From positions 134,230,001 through 134,294,000 of the forward strand of contig JBITNC010000001.1 of NCBI GenBank assembly GCA_050084985.1: 64,000 nt of DNA. The letters are read 5' to 3'. Shown here piece after piece: positions 13,013 to 24,700 of the stretch (position 1 is the first letter of the stretch; each line of letters opens with the position of its first letter). The notes beneath the pieces were generated by a model. The model did no database searches. It saw only the letters and a list, made by a program, of their open reading frames with translations, and was not told where the DNA came from. This DNA comes from Nageia nagi. Its lineage: Eukaryota > Pinophyta. Both the position numbers and the translations under genes were made by a program.

Positions 13013-13664
13013 GTTAGGGTCTTATTTTTTTTAAATAAAAAAACTTAAAAAAATGTTAAAAAATAGTAAAAAAAATATTTTTAAATATATATATATATAT
13101 TAAAAAATGAAAAAAAAATAGTTTGTTTAATAAACTATAAAAATACAATTTTTTTTAAACAAACTGTAAAAGATATAGTTTTTTATTTTTATTTTGACAT
13201 ACATAGTAGTAAATTGTTTTTGCAACAATAGCATTATAGATAAAAAAAATTTGCAAAAATTTTACCCACTTCTACATTAAATAAAAACTTGCAAATTTAA
13301 GTTATAATAACCTATTATTGCTAAATTTAAGCAAATTTACTTAAAATATATTATTGCTATACATTAAGTAATTTTACTTAAAAAATTGCAACTAATAAAC
13401 TAAAATAATGCATAGCAATAACATAAATTAATCTAACATGTTAGTATAGTGGTATATTATCTACTTTAATCAAATTTTGCTATCTTTAACCTCATCCTCA
13501 TGGAACCAAAAAAAAGTTTAGTAATAAAAGCAAAATTTGACAATTAATAGATATGAGATTATACCTTCAAGCCCTTTTACCTCAATAAAGTAGATGGAGA
13601 AGGAGGAGGAATGGACCTTCATAGATGCTAAAGAGGAGCCTCAAAGAATTTCTCTAATACCATT

Positions 13665-14119
13665 TGAAGAAATTAACCCTTTCTAAATTAACTTCTTATC
13701 TCCTAAGATCTCAAGAAGGCACTTTCAACATCAACACAATAGCACAATAACTAAACCCAATCACACAAATAACACAAGCTATAAAGTGGTTCCTCTCTTC
13801 TTGGGAGTATGTACACTAACTAAGATCTTATTCTCAAGGACCTCTCTTACAAAATCTCTTCTCTCTCACACACTCTAAACCTATTGCAAAGCTTGCACAA
13901 TAATTGTGTAACTAGATAAGGGAAAAATTCTTCATTTTTTATAAGAAGAAACCCACTCTATAATTAATTCATTTTCTACTTTTAAACTTATACCTATTTT
14001 TAATCTATCTCCTATTTTTATTCCCTTAATACTTTAACGTATCTAATAATACTTTAAGTATTAAGTGAACTCACATTAAGAAAAAATATTTATATAATAT
14101 TACATTACAAATTCTAATA
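13665..14119 (-). repeat. Copia-1 5' LTR, 455 bp
   Basis: Partner of 5894-6371. The outer end reads CTAATA on the plus strand (minus TATTAG), whereas the inner copy keeps TGTTAG, so the terminal TG has become TA. It is shorter than its partner through an 18-bp gap and smaller ones. Confidence 0.88.
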
Positions 14120-15542
14120 GAAAAAAGTGTTGAAATCAATTGTTCTTTATGTGTCTCAATGAATTATTGATATTCTTCACTTTGGAGGCTTGGGTCAAAT
14201 AGATTAGGTGTTATGCATTTGTTACTATTATGATCTTCAATATCACAAATCATACAATACACCCTTGTAGTGAATTCTTCTAGTTCTAATTCAACTAAAA
14301 TAATGCCAATATTCTATTATAAAAAATTATCACACTTTTGTTGTTTAAAATCTTCTTCATCTTAATAGTTTTGCATGTCTTGCAAGTTATTTTAATTTGA
14401 AACAAATTACCAATCTATTACATCTTCTTCAAATCTAATTTGTTGATCATTCAAGTGAGAATTTGATTTTTTTGTTCGTTCTTCCTTGATAATTTATTTT
14501 TCCTAAGAATCATAAGAAGATTCATGATTTGAATAAAAACTAAAAATGGAAACCAATGTCAACTTTTTTAAGTCATCAAAACTTGTTGAAGTAGACTTGA
14601 TTTCAACCTTTATACAATAGTATTGTTATGTTTGTGCAAGGAAAGAGGAAATAACTTGACACTTTGAGGTATACCCATTCTCAACAATATCTTCTTCGAA
14701 TAGATCATAAGCTTACTTACAGAAATGATCATCCCATTCTATATCTAGTTCAAGAAGTCTTTCATCTCCCTTAATTCTTAGGAGTTGAAACTTTCTAGTA
14801 ACTTTTAAATCTTCATCTATTTTTTTACTTGTAATAATAATTTCTTAAATAATACTTTCACTCTTATTGTAAGAATTTTATACATCTTGTGGAGGTTTTG
14901 TATCTATAAGAGTTTTCCATCATGTATCAACTTTTATTTTTAGTACATCAACATCTAGAACAACTTTAATTTTTTCAATCTTTACTGTATATATGAATTC
15001 ATTTGGCTCTATGCTTTCAATGTAACCTTTAGGAATAATGCTTTCACTTTGTTGAAGCCCCAAGTCTTCTTATAGGAACACGAGTAGAAAAGTTTAGCTC
15101 ATCATTTTTTCCTAAAAATGAAGAAAAATATTCTTCTTGTTTTTGTTGCAGAAGCTTTTGCATTAATTCCCCTAATATTTCTTAATTTTTTTCTTGGTAT
15201 TTTTCACTATGCATGATTATGATAATTTTTTTCTATAAGGTATTCATCAACTCCATGATCTCTAGCTTGTCATACTTCATAGTATTTTCTAGTGAAGGAA
15301 TAAGCTTGCTCTTATGATCTATCCTACAAAAATTCAAAACTTATAAGATTTTTTGAGTCTTGAAATATTCTATGCCTCTAAGGAAACCATTTTCAATATG
15401 TTCCTCAATGATTCAAAATATTCTCATAAAACATTCAACCATATCCTTTCGATGAGCTATTAAACTTATAGGAAGACTATATGAGAACCAATCTCTTACT
15501 TCTCCATGGAATGACTTTATGAATAGTCTTATCATCACATAT
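14120..15542 (-). pseudogene. Decayed gypsy gag and spacer, downstream part
   Basis: The minus strand from 15542 to about 15230 continues a gypsy-type gag: a segment rich in the family pattern (RLFIKSFHGEVRDWF, then a Leu-Pro pair) is followed by stops. From about 15060 to 14600 a second charged reading frame (YIESIEPNEFIYTVKIEKIK) appears, which I cannot name. The gag frame continues into 18176-18430 if the inserted gag-only element and one copy of its CATAT duplication are ignored, which supports a single interrupted gene. It is broken by several stops. Confidence 0.55.
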
Positions 15543-15862
15543 TGTTATGAACAAAGTTCCCAAAATAGCATAAAATCAAGAGAGAAAGAGCTCAATACCT
15601 TGAATAAGAGATAAAATCTATAATAAGCCACTTCGAGGGGGCAACCTCCTTTGTAATAAGCCACTTCGAGGGGGAAACCTCCTTTACATCACATTAATTA
15701 CAAAACAATAGACATATCAAATGATAATACCTCCTTAGTATATATAGGAGTCCAAGGGGTGCCACTACAATGAAAGGACACTAGTTGACATAACAATAAT
15801 AATGTAAGGAAATAACAATAACCATAGCTGACCTAACAATAATAATGTATAGGGACCTAACA
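15543..15862 (-). repeat. Gag-only element 3' LTR, 320 bp
   Basis: On the minus strand it starts TGTTAGGTCCC and ends CATAACA. It contains two tandem copies of a 32-bp unit (TAATAAGCCACTTCGAGG...CCTCCTTT) at about 15632-15695 and a TATATATA box near 15740. Confidence 0.92.
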
Positions 15863-15891
15863 TGCCCCTCTCCTTCAAAAAAATGTTGTCC

Positions 15892-16818
15892 TCAACATTT
15901 TAGTAGTTCTGGATGCTTTTGTAGAAATTTCTCATCTTCCCATGTGGAATATTTAGCCATTGCCATATTTTTACTTTCAACCTTTCTTGCCATCCTAAAA
16001 GCCATCTCTAAGGATGTTGGTTCAAATAGATGCACCTCATGTTGAATTTTATCCTTTAAGGTTCCCATAAAGAGATCCAACAATCTATCATCTAGTATAT
16101 CCTTCACTCTAAGACTCAACTTTTGAAATTGTTGAATGTGCTCCATCACTGAACCTTCTTGCCTTAGATTTGTCAATTGAGTAAAGAAGGAATTATTCTT
16201 AACATCCTCATGTTAGGCTATCAATTCCTCTATAAACATGGACCAAGATATAATAGAACACTTTTTACGTTCACAAAGCCATTGGTACCATACAACCTGC
16301 TTAGGCTCTAGATACAAGGATGCAATAGTTACTTTTTGTGATGTTGGTACTTGGTGTAGATCAAAAAAGTGCTCCATTTGAAATATCCAAGTGATGGGGT
16401 CCCTTCCATCAAACTTCCTCATGTCGATCTTGGGTATTTGGATTCCCCTTGAGAACCATGCTTGATTACTTCCATTAGTAGAAGCATATCCTCCTAAATT
16501 AGGCTTATTAATGAAGGGTTTATCTCCTTGAACAATATCATTATTTTCCTGATAACCTTGGGTCATATCAACATCTTTAGGAATATTTCCCTCTAGGTTT
16601 TGTATGAGTTGAAAATTTTTTTCCATATTTTGATCCATTTTAGTTGCCAACTCTTTTATCAAATCCCTTTTTAATTCCTCCATATCACCCTTTTTTACAC
16701 ACTCTTTAACCAATTCTTCCACTTGGGATATTCAGAAGAATATGTCTTCACTTTTTGCTATAGTCATGGATGAACCCTCTAGAGGTCTAGTTGGTGTAGC
16801 AAAGTTTTTTGGTGGCAT
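15892..16818 (-). pseudogene. Gypsy-type gag of the gag-only element
   Basis: A single frame of 309 codons, including its stop, from ATG at 16818 (MPPKNFATPTRP). It is interrupted only by TGA at codon 29 (16734-16732) and TAA at 16215-16213. The middle has the Ty3/gypsy capsid signature: FDGRDPITWIFQMEHFF at roughly codons 145-161, then WYQWLCERK. The following part reads LTNLRQEGSVMEHIQQF. A short N-terminal coiled-coil-like Glu/Lys region precedes it. There is no CCHC zinc knuckle. Reading stays in frame across both stops, so decay after insertion is likely. Gag would form particles packaged by another element's enzymes (inference). Confidence 0.85.
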
Positions 16819-16829
16819 TTTGACTAAGT

Positions 16830-17855
16830 ATTCTAGGGGGTCTTCCTATATATGCCAGGTACGTGGGAGCTCAAATCTGTGATAGTGCTGTCTAATGCAC
16901 AACTATTTGAAAAGGGCCCGTGCTAATATACTCATGGTACATGAGGGAATCCTAAAGGACCTCTATATATACCATGTACATGCATGAGCATGATAGCCTC
17001 TATATATACTCAAAGGTATGTGAGAGAATCCAATAGTGGCCTAAGCGATATACTACGAGTATGTTGTAGGAGACCACAATTCCTCAGGATGCAGTGCTGG
17101 CAAAGTAACGATAGCTCCTATGTTTAAAGATGCCAAAAAATGTCTATACCTATAAGAATATCCTCTTTCTTCTCTTCCCAAGAGCTTTTGAATCAACCCA
17201 AATAGACCTTCCAATCAAAATAAATGCAAAATTAAAAATAAATAAATAAATAAATTGTACCTTTTTAAACTATGATTTGGAGACTATTTTATTATCTGAC
17301 CTTCCAACTAATGTAAATTTGAAATTTTGGCCCTTTAGAGCCTAAAATTTCTACTTATGGTACCCTCAGATGTCTTCTTTTCAATTCCATAGATTTCATC
17401 AAATTCTAATAGTCCAAGAGGAAATGGCTGCAACTTTCCCAAAATGTGTTGAGTTTTGGATTTTTTAGAAGAGTGAACTTGTACGAAGTGCCTTGTATCA
17501 CTTGTTTATTCCTAGACCTTGAAAATTGTAAAAAATAAACTTCAGTATATAACCTAACCAATCCAATAGGTCTCACTAAGTTTTGAGCTATAACACTTTA
17601 GATATACCCTTTTTAGCTAGAACACCTATTTCAGACCTACTTTTGAGACTAGTCATAAATCTTAACTTTCCCTCCATTTAACTTGAAAAATATAGTGAAT
17701 TAGGAGCTTCAATTTGAACTAAAACTTATTCAGTATGTCTTCTAAAACCCCAATAAATTTTAGAATCTAAATCCTTATGAAAAATAATTGGTAGTGAAAA
17801 TACCATGATGACTATTTTGAGCTATGAAACCCTAGAATCATCTGCTCTGGTACCA
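16830..17855 (-). other. Leader of the gag-only element
   Basis: Noncoding region between the primer site and gag on the minus strand. Around 16850-17060 there is a loose repetition of a unit carrying CTCTATATATAC, GGTACATGAG and GAATCC. No open reading frame with recognisable similarity was found. Confidence 0.6.
17841..17855 (-). other. Primer binding site of the gag-only element
   Basis: On the minus strand TGGTACCAGAGCAGA starts two bases after the LTR end (17858). It differs from the initiator tRNA-Met complement TGGTATCAGAGC at one position. Confidence 0.85.
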
Positions 17856-17857
17856 AA

Positions 17858-18175
17858 TGTTATGAACAAAGTTCCCAAAATAGCATAAAATCAAGAGAGA
17901 AAGAGCTCAACACCTTGAATAAGAGATAAAATATGTAATAAGCCACTTCAAGGGGGAAACCTCCTTTGTAATAAGCCACTTCGAGGGGCAACCTCCTTTA
18001 CATCACATCAATTACACAACAATAGACATCTCAAATGATAATACCTCCTTAGTATATATAGGAGTCCAAGGGTTCCACTACAATGAAAGGAAACTAGCCG
18101 ACATAACAATAATAATGTATGGAAATAAAAATAACCATAGCTGACCTAACAATAATAATGTATAGGGACCTAACA
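17858..18175 (-). repeat. Gag-only element 5' LTR, 318 bp
   Basis: Partner of 15543-15862, with the same TGTTAGG start and CATAACA end on the minus strand and the same internal 32-bp duplication. The flanking CATAT follows at 18176. Confidence 0.92.
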
Positions 18176-18430
18176 CATATTCATACTCTAAATGCATCAC
18201 AACATATGCTAAATAAAAAAAATTGATGTATTGTTCAACTATAATTTCAAAATCATTTCCATAGAAGCTTGGAAGATAAATGTTTTTTTTAGCATTTTGT
18301 GCATTTCTCCTTGGAAATTGAGTGTACTTCCTTCCATCTATGGATAACGAGACTTCACTTTTTTAGTCATTTCTTTATGAATCAAAAATATATAGTAAAA
18401 TGTATGGACTATATCCATCAAGTATTATAT
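18176..18430 (-). pseudogene. Decayed gypsy gag, upstream part
   Basis: The minus strand contains a gag segment with the pattern IYLPSFYGNDFE (about 18275-18240) leading to MHLEYE at the insertion point of the gag-only element. In the same frame it resumes at 15542 after one copy of CATAT is discounted. The combination, capsid start then RLFIKSFHGE, fits Ty3/gypsy gag. It is the host gene of the nested insertion. Confidence 0.55.
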
Positions 18431-19804
18431 ATTTTCATCTAGGAGTTTCTATCCTAATTCTCTTTTCAAACGAAAGAGTAAATTCTTATTTTTTGGTTAT
18501 ACAATGAAAAATACAAAGAAATTCCTAAGTGACTAACTAGCATGGAGTCAGCAAGATGACTTCTCTTAAAAAACAATTAGAATTAAATAATGTACCAGAA
18601 TTGCTTTCCCATAGGAGTTGTCATTTTCAGTTGATTAGTTTTTCTTATCAAGAAAAAATTGGGATTGCATGGGATTATGCAATCCTCCTTTTTGATGAAG
18701 TGGTCCCTAAATAGTAATATGGATTTCTCTTTTGATCAATGTGATAACTCAAGTCATATTTACCATCATAAATAAATTGTGTATCACAAGAGTTAATCCC
18801 TATTGAATACTTACATACAAGTGATATCCTATTATCTAATCTAACTACAAAGCTTGCCAAATTATTGAGTTTGTAGGTTCCCTTAAATGGTTTTTCCTCA
18901 CTTTTTCTCACACTAAAGATACCATCTCAATATGGCATGTTTATTTCTTCTCAAGATTATTATTTAATGTTTCATAGCTTACATTAAACATCATCTACTT
19001 TCATAAGTTAATTAAATAACAAACTTGATAACACATGAAATGACATCAATTTAGAATTAAAGATAAAATTACTGCATTACAAACTTGTAACTTTATTTTT
19101 CAATTTTTAGAATGATATCATAAAAAAAAATAGTTAAAGAAAAAATTGATATCTCTACTGATATAATAGGGCTTATTACATCAATTATTTTCCCTTCCAA
19201 GAGATGTTACAAATGAGGAGCTTCCTCCAATTTATAATAATAAGGTAAGTTTAAACCTTAACTCCTCAACTTCTATAACCTTTTATCTACCTAGATACTT
19301 GGCATGCCTATGACTTTTTAAACCCTAACTATCTTGAATGACTTAACTTAAATTGTGATTGACTAACTTTTGCCACTTATTGATAAAATTACATCAAGAA
19401 AATTACATAAAAATAATTACATTAAAACCTTTAAAACCTATATCCTCAACCACAAAATAGGACAAACTATGAGACTCAATAACATGACATCTCTAATGGA
19501 ATTTTGAAACTTGATGCTTTTGAATTTTTGAAGAGGTCTTAATCCAGTTTGATGGATTATTACCTTCTATGACATTCATATATCAAAAAAAAATGCAAGG
19601 GGAAAGCATGCCCAAGGTAATATCAAAGGAAGTTTTCTCAACTCATCTCTAGTATTAGCAATGTTTGTCACAATTTTATTTTATGATTAACATTTATCAA
19701 TACTTGTAGATCTTTCATTGTTATGATATTTTGTTTTTACTTTGAATGCAAAATCTCTGATCACCTCATGTTTTCTGTCGATTTCACATTCAAAGTGGGG
19801 CATC
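18431..19804. other. AT-rich DNA, possible leader or LTR of the old gypsy element
   Basis: No gene recognised. By position on the minus strand this would be the leader and 5' LTR of the decayed gypsy element whose gag lies at 18176-18430, but I could not find a matching LTR pair or boundaries. Confidence 0.3.
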
Positions 19805-20640
19805 TGTTAACACATAAAAATGAATTTATGTTTTTAAATCAATAAAATTAATGAAAACATGCTTGGTCTAAATATATGTCTTGAATGTCTTAATGTGATA
19901 ATATCAATGTTTGTCTTGAATTTGAATTTTATAATGATTATCTTGAATATTGCATGAATTATCTTGTTTATTGGTGTGGTTATCTTAAATGTTGTGAATT
20001 AGCCTTATTTATGTAGATGCATGCCAACCCATGGGTTGTATTATCTATTATCTATATAAATAAGGGATCTAATAGTAAGTCCATCATCAAGGATACACAT
20101 GATCCCACGTATGGTGTTGATAATGGCAATCATATTGTAAGGTGTCTCTTGACACCACCTATGAAGCTGGATTTTGTGTATCCCCTTCTTGCGAGCATTC
20201 TAAAGAAATGAGAGACTTATTTGAGTGTCATACTGCAATTATCTCAAGATTTTAGTGGAGGTGTAGACTCACTGGAGATGGATTATAGACTATCAAAGGC
20301 TACCAGCGCTCCTCTATGGATGAATACAGACCATCGATGTTCCTATCCAGTGTGATGACCATCGCCCATGACCTTCTTCTCTGACTTTTTAGTTCCGTGA
20401 TTTCAGATATGCACAACATTGGATCCCAGGACTTCGTCAACAGCTTCATTTCGAGCACGCTCCGTGAAGTGGGTATATAACTTCTATCTTGATAGGTGGT
20501 GTCATCTTATGCCTGACTACGTATACATATGTCTTAATATATTGTATACTCTGAGTTTTGCAAATAATTTCAAGTTTATCATTTGTTAAAATACTTGTTC
20601 TATTTCTGTAGTTGATTATCTCTTTCATTATTTTGTATAA
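19805..20640. other. LTR-like start and imperfect inverted repeat
   Basis: At 19789-19805 a purine-rich stretch (CAAAGTGGGGCATC) is followed by TGTTAACAC, which resembles a polypurine tract plus LTR start; TATATAAATAAGG lies near 20053. Within it, about 20144-20215 and 20440-20515 are imperfect inverted copies sharing TGACACCACCTAT and GAGC...GAAATGA, about 230 bp apart. No end or target duplication was found. Confidence 0.35.
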
Positions 20641-21196
20641 ATTGCTATCCGTAGCTCGAATACAAATATATTGGGTTTGTAGATATTTACCTACTTATTT
20701 ATTTGCATGCTCAATTTTATTTGTAAACACACTCCATTCTCTCCTAGATATTTCATCTATTTTATCCAATACTATCATCCTTTGATCCTTGGTTGTTCTG
20801 ATTCTTTCTCTTCAATTTGGATTGTGGTTCCATGATTTGCAAGCATCCACATGGTTGTTATATATAACTTTATCGTATGAATAGAAAATATGCATTATAA
20901 AGTAAATGGAAATTTTCAAATAAAATAAAACTCTAAGTAAGATAAAATAATACTCCCCTTATTAGAATGTCATGATTTCACACATGAGAAAAGAATAAAT
21001 AAATTTTAGTTAATATTATCACTTTTAACTTCCAATTTTATATTATTGAATAACTCTTTCTTCTCTTTCCAATAGTTCAAATAGTGAGAGAAATAGGATC
21101 TTGGTGCAAAAGTTATAGTCATTTGATTGTTTCCCATCTAAAAAAGCCTCTTTTAGGCTTGCCTCATGTGAATAGTGGATTTTCTCATGAATTATG

Positions 21197-21699
21197 TGTT
21201 AGAATTTGTAATGAAATATTGTGAATATCTAAACTCCTTGTAAGTTCAATTAATCACTTAAAGGATATGTAGATACCTTAAAGGATTAATTGAATTCTTT
21301 ATTATGTGTGGACTTTGACTTAACCATGGGGTTAGTTGGTAGGTTAAAGTTAGGTCACACATTTATTGTAACCCTAACCTTACCCTTGGGTTAAAGGGAG
21401 GTTAGGGAGGTGCTCTCAAGCTATAAATAGAGGGCCTCTCCTCTTGTAAACACATCTAAGTTTTGGAGTAAGATTACTCTACTAGGTTGTGTAGGAGAGA
21501 ACAAGAGAATAGTTGTAAGAGAGGTATAGATTGAGAATAGAGAACTAGTTGTGGATGTACTCCCAAGGAGGGAGGAACCACATTATATTGGTGTCATATT
21601 GTGTGAATGTGTTAGTAGCTTGTAGATGTTGCATGTTGAATGTGATTGAGCTTTCTATAGTCTTGGACCTTGGGAATTAGAGTAGTGCTAATTCTCTCA
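21197..21699 (+). repeat. Copia-2 5' LTR, 503 bp
   Basis: TGTTAG...TCTCA. A TATA box CTATAAATAG lies at 21421-21430. The LTR starts right after the target duplication and ends just before the primer site. Confidence 0.95.
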
Positions 21700-21701
21700 A
21701 T

Positions 21702-21714
21702 TGGTATCTAGAGC
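21702..21714 (+). other. Copia-2 primer binding site
   Basis: TGGTATCTAGAGC, two bases after the LTR end. It equals the initiator tRNA-Met complement TGGTATCAGAGC with one inserted T. Confidence 0.8.
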
Positions 21715-24700
21715 TTGGTGTGGAAGCTCTTCTTCTACATCTTGGAAGTTCTTCATCCTTCTCAAATTTGGAGATCTTAATCCTAGTCTTCATTGTGAGG
21801 TAAAAGGTTTGCAAAGGTATAACCTTCTATCCTTCTTTAACTAAGTTCATTATGATACTAATTTTTTGTATGATTATGCTAGCTCAATGTCTTAGCAAAA
21901 ATAACTTCAAATACCATAATATATTTTTGCTACTCTCTTATTACTAACAATATTTTATGTTAGTAATCTATTTTTAATGTACAAAGAAAATGCCTTTTTT
22001 TTTGTGAGCAAAAATATATTATGATAGCATCTTATTGAAAAGATTTTTTTTTACAATAGTCTTTTGTGAAAAATATCAAAAAAAAGGAAGGTGCAATTTT
22101 TTACATATTTTATTGTTGAAATAAAGTGGAGGACTTTATTTACAAGTTTTTGAAATATTTACAATATATTTTTCAAAAATTATAAATTTTTGGAGGGACA
22201 AAATAATAAAGTTTACAAAATAGTTAACACCATGTAAAAATTATTATTGTTATTGGGAGGTCAAATTAGTGAGAGGACCATGTGGAGGGCCACGTTGGGT
22301 GAGCGGTGGTCTTCCTCCTCCCCGTAGCCTCCCTCGCCAACTCTACATTTTGTGGGCTACCATGATCATAGAATATGCACAAAATTGGGTACATTTAAGG
22401 TCTGTGAATTGTTTGATGAGATGCCAACAGTCACCCTTGACGTACACCTTCTCATCGTTTAAGCGCTGTCACAGTTGGTGTCGATGGCTAGTTTGAAGGA
22501 TAGCTTATAAGCCTGGAAGTGCTATGACTGCTGCAACATTGATAATGGGAATTATGGTGGAGTCCTACTTCAGACACAGAGCCATGCTATCACCTCACTC
22601 CACACCCTTCATTGTCATCATCGTCAGAGGCATAGTCCAAACCCACAGCGTGCATAAGATCCTCTATCTCATGGCTTGTCATCGCTCTACTCCACTATTT
22701 CCAACCATGACTCTCCCTACTAGCCACCAGAGAGTTCCCACGTTGAACAACTTGGGTTAGAGTTGTTCCATGCTGGCATCTCAGAGCAAATAATAAAGGA
22801 CTATCCACTCATGCGACACAACCTGCACTTTACCTTTTCCTCTAGAATCTTCCTGTGATGCTATGAACACAACCTCCAATCCCTGGGATTTGCATCTCGC
22901 AACCCACATTATTGTTACAGATTCCTAGCCACCCACACCGCATGTCAGTTTAGTTCAAGTAGAAAAGAATGGCAGCATGTAGACTGTGTGGTGTCCGGTG
23001 CTCCTTGGGAGGTTGGTGTGGTGAACTCGTACCATGCAAATCTTCCCCTGCTGTAATTCTGATTTCACCACATGCAATGGTTAAGCTTATTCGCCTCCTC
23101 CCTCTCCTCCTTATATAATTAGCAATGGTTACACTTCTCCATCTCCAATGTGTGCCTCCTCCAAACAACCCTCTCCATCCAAAGTACCTTGACAAGGGAA
23201 ACCCACGCATTGCCTTGGTGAAAGGAGGTGATTGCTATCATAAACCAAGACTTTGCTACACAAGCCTCCTCTTCCATCTCACCATTAATTGAAACCTTAC
23301 GTGTACTCCTTCCCTTCTTGTTGAGCATTAATTCTTGTTGACCATTTTTACCTTCTTTCTATGCTCCTCCACAAGCAATGTGCTCTTCTTGGTAGAAGAA
23401 AAAGGGGGGGGGTCATTCTTTAAAGTACTAACATGCATTTAATTTTGTTTTTACCAACTAGAAAGGGGATTTGATTTCTTCCTTGTTTTACCATCTAAGT
23501 CTTAAGAACCCAACCAAACCCCTTGAGCATTAATTTTTTGACTACTCCAAAAAAAAAAGCAACGTATGCTTTTCTTGGTGGAAGAAAAAGGGGGGTCATA
23601 TTTTTACAACTAAAAAGCATTTAATTATTTTTTGAATTAGGAGTATTTTTTTATTTTTTTAGTGCTTGAGGTAGGAGAAGCATTAAAATGCATAAAGTAG
23701 GGGTATGGGTCTCCTTCTTTTTCCATTTAATTCTTGGAGACTTGGTAAGTGGTGAATATTTTTAACTTATTTTAAGTTAAAACTTAGCTTAATTTTAAGT
23801 TAAAACTTAGCTTATTTAAAAAAAAAATGCTTAGAATATTTTAATATTGCATGTTTAAATTACTAAGGTGTACATGCAATTTTTTAATGCTAACCTCTTA
23901 GCATTTTTTTTTCTAAGCATAGTAATTTAGCCTAAGCATGCTATTTTTTTAAGTAAATAAGGGAAAAGTTTTACTTAAAATGCATACTTATAAGACAAGT
24001 ATTAGCATACAATTTTTTTTTAGGGATAAAACTTTAAGTGAAAAGGGGGGAATTGGTATAATTTTTACTTAAATTTTATCTAGATCTTGCATGCTAGACT
24101 TGTGATGCATGTCTCTTTATCTTGTAAACTTTATCTAGATATTGCATGCTAGACTTATGATGCATGTATCTTTATCTTGTTTGAAGAATAAAACATGCTT
24201 AGGACTTAAATTTTTAAGTTAAATAATGCATGATGCATGATTACTTAAATTTTTTTTAAGTCATGGAATAATGCATGTTATGAATTAAATGCTAAGTAGG
24301 ACTTAGTTCTTTTTTAATTCATTAAGTACTTGAATATATTGAGCAAAATATACAAAATGTAAAAGTCCTTTAGGGTTAGTACAAAACCCATTGGACTTTT
24401 TAAGGTTTTTTCAAGCTCGTGTGGATGATGCAATTTTACTTAACTTTATATTTTTGCACAATTTGCTTATACTTGCAAAAATGCAAATATTGAAAGTAAC
24501 CCCTAAATGAACACATCCGCACGTATTCTTCCACAACATGACTTGTTTGGGGAGCCACAAGGTGAGGATAGGGTAGACTGGAGCCCTTTTAGTCCGAAGA
24601 ACTGAGTGGTGGTAAGTTTATCTTAATTTCCCCTAAGACCTCTATTGGATTGGACATAACTCTATTAGGTGGATAGGCATGTGTGTAGTGATACCACATA

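Larger units (their letters stand above)
11205..13664 (-). other. Copia-1 long 5' leader
   Basis: About 2.5 kb between the LTR and gag on the minus strand, unusually long for a copia leader. Parts match the copia-2 leader: a block near 11400-11800 corresponds to 24480-24980. It includes an 82-bp direct duplication (CAATGGGTTTT...ACAACCCCTAATGGATCTCTT at about 11920 and 12002), an AT microsatellite and a GC-rich palindromic array. Directly inside the LTR the minus strand reads TGGTATTAGAG, a decayed initiator-tRNA-Met primer site. Confidence 0.7.
5894..14119 (-). mobile_element. Copia-1: full-length, decayed Ty1/copia element
   Basis: An 8.2-kb LTR retrotransposon read on the minus strand. 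Its order is 5' LTR (13665-14119), primer binding site, a leader of about 2.5 kb, gag-pol relic (7389-11204), 3' UTR, polypurine tract (minus strand AAAGGGAGAA before 6371) and 3' LTR (5894-6371). LTRs differ at roughly 9% of positions plus an 18-bp gap. Flanks are TAAAG and GAAAA, so no clean target duplication survives. Gag-pol, leader and 3' UTR are collinear with copia-2, so both are one lineage. It appears to be inserted in an older minus-strand element. Confidence 0.9.
15543..18175 (-). mobile_element. Gag-only LTR retrotransposon (TR-GAG type), nested
   Basis: A compact 2.63-kb element with LTRs of 320 and 318 bp and a perfect 5-bp target duplication CATAT (15538-15542 and 18176-18180). 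On the minus strand the order is LTR, primer site TGGTACCAGAGCAGA (17855-17841), a leader of about 1 kb, one gag frame (16818-15892), polypurine tract AAGGAGAGGGG, LTR. No protease, reverse transcriptase, RNase H or integrase lies between gag and the LTR, so it must depend on another gypsy element. LTRs differ at about 15 sites plus two single-base gaps. It sits inside an older gag gene on the same strand. Confidence 0.9.

Noticed and set aside
19789-19815. Polypurine-like tract followed by TGTTAACAC, possible LTR start
   Set aside because: No partner LTR, CA end or target duplication was found. Mentioned only as a possibility in the feature list.
21060-21130. Similarity between the left flank of copia-2 and the right flank near 29965-30030
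   Set aside because: Only about two thirds of bases agree over 65 bp of low-complexity sequence. The perfect TTATG duplication already explains the insertion.
22950-23328. Minus-strand open frames in the GC-rich part of the copia-2 leader
   Set aside because: No recognisable motif, and two overlapping frames with unlike composition. Probably chance openness of GC-richer DNA.
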